From positions 1 through 22,490 of IMG/VR virus record IMGVR_UViG_3300025896_000197: a stretch of 22,490 nucleotides of DNA; one strand, written 5' to 3'. The DNA is from a virus. Both the position numbers and the translations under genes were made by a program. The notes below the pieces were generated by a model that saw nothing but the letters and a program-made list of their open reading frames with translations, was not told the origin of the DNA and did no database searches. Positions 20,503-22,490 of the stretch are shown piece by piece. Every line of letters begins with the position of its first letter. Within the stretch, counting starts at the first letter, position 1.

Positions 20503-21897
20503 TTATCTTAATTCCACTTGGTTGACGATATCGAATTGAATCGCTCTTTTTATTGTTGTTACTTCTAAATTAGATGTAACCAATACGTCTAAATAATAAG
20601 TGTTTGAAACAAGACTAGCCGTATCTAATAAGAAATAGTAATTATTGATTGCCATCTCAACTGGTTGGAAATCAATTACGGTTAATTCACTAGAACCTTC
20701 CGAAACATAAAGTCTATATTTTAAACCACTAATTGCTTGTGATTGTTCAATAGTATAAGGTATTCTAGCCGAAACCAATACCTTGCGAATATCACCACGT
20801 TTTATCTTCTCTTTGTTTTGTAAACCAGAAATTGATACCGCAACTTTTTTAGGTAATGAATCACCGTTGCTTAAATCATAATAACCCATAGAATCTTTAG
20901 TAACAAAATCCATAGAAATATCTGGTCTAACAACACCATTGATGCTGATATTTGTCCACACATCATTATACATAACACCTTCGTTACCAGATGTTGGTAC
21001 GAGGATATCAATTGAGTAAACACCTTTAGTTACATGATTGACTTGTGATGGTGAATAATTCATAAATAAATTACCACTAGCATCGTAAACATCTACACTA
21101 GGGATATAATCCAAATTAGTAGGGTTTCCAGCAAGATTAACATAAAGGTATAACTTGTTAGGTTTATCTAAGAAAAAGTTGTTTCTATCGTCTGTAATGT
21201 GGTTATCATAAATAGATTCCACAAATGGTTCATAGAATGTTTGTGTATTGTTTGTAAAGAATCCAACGTATTGAAGACTAGTAGTATTCATTTGTTCAAA
21301 TGGTCTAGCATACGCAATACCTAAACCGTAATTATCGTCACCATTAAGAACACCGTTAACATAAGCGGTTATATCCATTTCGATATTTTCGTTTCCTTTA
21401 TCAAAATGTTGTGTTGATACTGTGATACCAGATGGTGAACCAGAATACGTTCCAGTACCGTTAGCCCATTCAATACCTGTTTGTGCATTAACCCAATTAG
21501 AAACTCCATTGCTAAATGCAGCGTCACCATAGGCTAATATTGGGATTTCATAATCATACCCAACACCATTGTCCCATGGCTGTTCTATTTTAAATACAAT
21601 TAAATCAAAAGAAGTTGTTCTAGATTTTGACCCCATGTTAGTATTTAAAAGTTCCTTATCAAAGGAACCAGTATTTGTAAGTCTAAGTGTGTGTTTAAGT
21701 TTACTCAAATCAGTAAATGTACCATCATTATACATAGCTTTTAATCTAGTTTCATCGAAATGAAATAAGAATCTACTGTATTGTTGTTGACCGATAGCAC
21801 CACCGTAAAACAATTCAGTAACTGGGTTTAATCCAGTGTTGACGTTTAGGTTGCTAACGATTGTGTTGTTCTTGTCAAAATATGTGCGTATTACCAT
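20503..21897 (-). CDS. Probable virion structural protein, 464 aa
   Basis: The protein is rich in Asn, Thr, Ser, Gly and Tyr and looks all-beta. The first about 200 residues (MVIRTYFDKNNTIVSNLNVN, SRFLFHFDETRLKAMY, LKHTLRLTNTGSFDKE, MDITAYVNGVL) follow the order seen in carbohydrate-module-like (DNRLRE/CBM96-type) domains: nonpolar lead strand, FxFD strand, then helix and ITxYVNxxL. The C-terminal half has repeated immunoglobulin-like beta text (NKLYLYVNLAG, VYSIDILVPTSGNEGVMY, YYLDVLVTSNLEVTTIKRA). No signal peptide. This fits an external virion or tail-associated protein, but the exact part cannot be named. A late motif lies 13 bases before the ATG. Confidence 0.85.
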   Translation of the reverse strand: MVIRTYFDKNNTIVSNLNVNTGLNPVTELFYGGAIGQQQYSRFLFHFDETRLKAMYNDGTFTDLSKLKHTLRLTNTGSFDKELLNTNMGSKSRTTSFDLIVFKIEQPWDNGVGYDYEIPILAYGDAAFSNGVSNWVNAQTGIEWANGTGTYSGSPSGITVSTQHFDKGNENIEMDITAYVNGVLNGDDNYGLGIAYARPFEQMNTTSLQYVGFFTNNTQTFYEPFVESIYDNHITDDRNNFFLDKPNKLYLYVNLAGNPTNLDYIPSVDVYDASGNLFMNYSPSQVNHVTKGVYSIDILVPTSGNEGVMYNDVWTNISINGVVRPDISMDFVTKDSMGYYDLSNGDSLPKKVAVSISGLQNKEKIKRGDIRKVLVSARIPYTIEQSQAISGLKYRLYVSEGSSELTVIDFQPVEMAINNYYFLLDTASLVSNTYYLDVLVTSNLEVTTIKRAIQFDIVNQVELR

Positions 21898-21906
21898 CTT
21901 ATCTTT

Positions 21907-21920
21907 TTATATAAATATCT
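21907..21920 (-). promoter_or_regulatory. Candidate late promoter for the 464-aa gene
   Basis: On the minus strand AGATATTTATATAA (motif TATTTAT at 21917-21911) lies in the 30-base gap between the two genes. Nineteen bases, TTAGATATTTATATAAAAA, are identical to the site upstream of ATG 2408. Confidence 0.6.
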
Positions 21921-21927
21921 AAAAAGA

Positions 21928-22490
21928 TTAATTAATTCGAATGTTTTTAGATAACATTGATTTTTCTAAATCGTCAGCTTTTGCTTTAAATGCGGCCAAT
22001 GGTTGTTTGTTACCAGAAGCTGTTAAATCTGTAGCTGGATTACCGCTACCATTATGAACGTGAGCGAATAAGGCTTCTTTCAAAAGCTTTAAATATTCAA
22101 TCAATACATCACCGAAAGGTAATTGGTGTGCTTCATTTAGGATTCTATCCATCTCATCTGTAGATATAAGACTTTCTTGACCAGTAACGTTGAATCTTGG
22201 CGTACCGTCTTTATGAGTGATTAAATTTATTTTATTAGAAACAATTGTGGTTATTGTACCAAAAGCACTATCTAGATTTGAACCACCATTAAAATTTTTA
22301 AGTAATTCATCAGTACTATAAATTTGAACGTCATTTTGTATTTGAATGTATCCTTGCGTTTTAGTGTTGAATTGAAATGGATATGGATTTTGAAATGATT
22401 TTGGTGATGATTCAAATTTACCAGCTCTAATAACAATTTCGTTAACTTTTTGTGTAATATCTGTATTATATCTACCTTGAATTGAGATAT
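21928..22490 (-). CDS. C-terminal part of a virion-type protein (partial)
   Basis: The frame is open from the window edge (first whole codon at 22488) to the stop at 21928, giving 186 residues; the gene starts outside the window, and ATG 22152 is internal. The text includes DITQKVNEIVIRAGKFESSP, PYPFQFNTK, YIQIQNDVQIYS, IVSNKINLITHKDG, then a helical C-terminal region (DRILNEAHQLPFGDVLIEYL) and HVHNGSGNPATDL, ending SKNIRIN. The last part resembles C-terminal regions of structural proteins in large T4-like phages, from memory only. It is in the same direction as the 464-aa gene, which has its own late motif. Confidence 0.82.
   Translation of the reverse strand, partial: ISIQGRYNTDITQKVNEIVIRAGKFESSPKSFQNPYPFQFNTKTQGYIQIQNDVQIYSTDELLKNFNGGSNLDSAFGTITTIVSNKINLITHKDGTPRFNVTGQESLISTDEMDRILNEAHQLPFGDVLIEYLKLLKEALFAHVHNGSGNPATDLTASGNKQPLAAFKAKADDLEKSMLSKNIRIN

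Noticed and set aside
1-22490. tRNA genes, CRISPR arrays, insertion sequences, inteins or introns
   Set aside because: No cloverleaf-like gene, regularly spaced repeats, transposase, or intein/intron motifs were found by reading the sequence; a covariance-model scan would be the decisive test for RNAs.

Overview
The window looks like part of the genome of a large T4-like (myovirus-type) phage of a Bacteroidetes host. The T4 head-gene order is recognisable on the + strand: terminase large subunit (gp17 type), portal (gp20), prohead protease (gp21), acidic scaffold/core protein (gp22) and major capsid protein (gp23). The Bacteroidetes host is inferred from three things. The DNA is AT-rich. Starts lack Shine-Dalgarno sites and sit behind A-rich leaders. 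Two promoters fit the Bacteroidetes -33 TTG / -7 TAnnTTTG pattern with a 19-base spacer. The host genus cannot be named from sequence alone.

Layout. 1-2024: end of an upstream gene, a 42-aa ORF, an enlarged thymidylate synthase and two small genes, one a three-helix membrane protein, closed by a terminator. 2097-7697: a small glycine-rich protein, then a run of tightly packed acidic modular proteins that are probably virion or internal head proteins. The first large one is split by a -1 frame break near 3241-3277. 7801-9838: terminase and a small ORF. 9884-13333: portal with a long Gly/Glu-rich C-terminal extension, a 256-aa protein, a 79-aa protein and a coiled-coil protein with a C-terminal membrane anchor. 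13341-13832: a single gene with its own host-type promoter and terminator. 13916-17865: protease, scaffold and capsid; the capsid gene is split by a -1 frame break at about 16996-17060. 17936-19032: a secreted DNA/RNA non-specific nuclease and a CAP-domain lipoprotein. 19091-22490: minus-strand genes for a zinc-ribbon protein (also split by a -1 break), a small protein, a 464-aa probable virion protein and the end of another virion-type protein.

How it fits together. An ATATTTAT motif with the same orientation as the downstream gene precedes nine transcription units and is the best candidate for a phage late promoter. Short 5' stem-loops follow it in three cases. Hairpin terminators at 2038, 7721, 13846, 17884 and 19035 separate the units. 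The protease is expected to trim scaffold, capsid and internal proteins at (I/L)xE sites. The capsid has such a site, LTE60, at the place equivalent to the T4 gp23 cleavage.

Points most worth a second look: the exported nuclease plus surface-lipoprotein cassette next to the capsid gene (a possible superinfection-exclusion pair), the palindrome that exactly fills the spacer of the minus-strand promoter, the shared late-promoter motif, and the three frame breaks of the same sign. The breaks look more like missing single bases in the assembly than biology, though slippery A-runs at two of them keep programmed frameshifting open.
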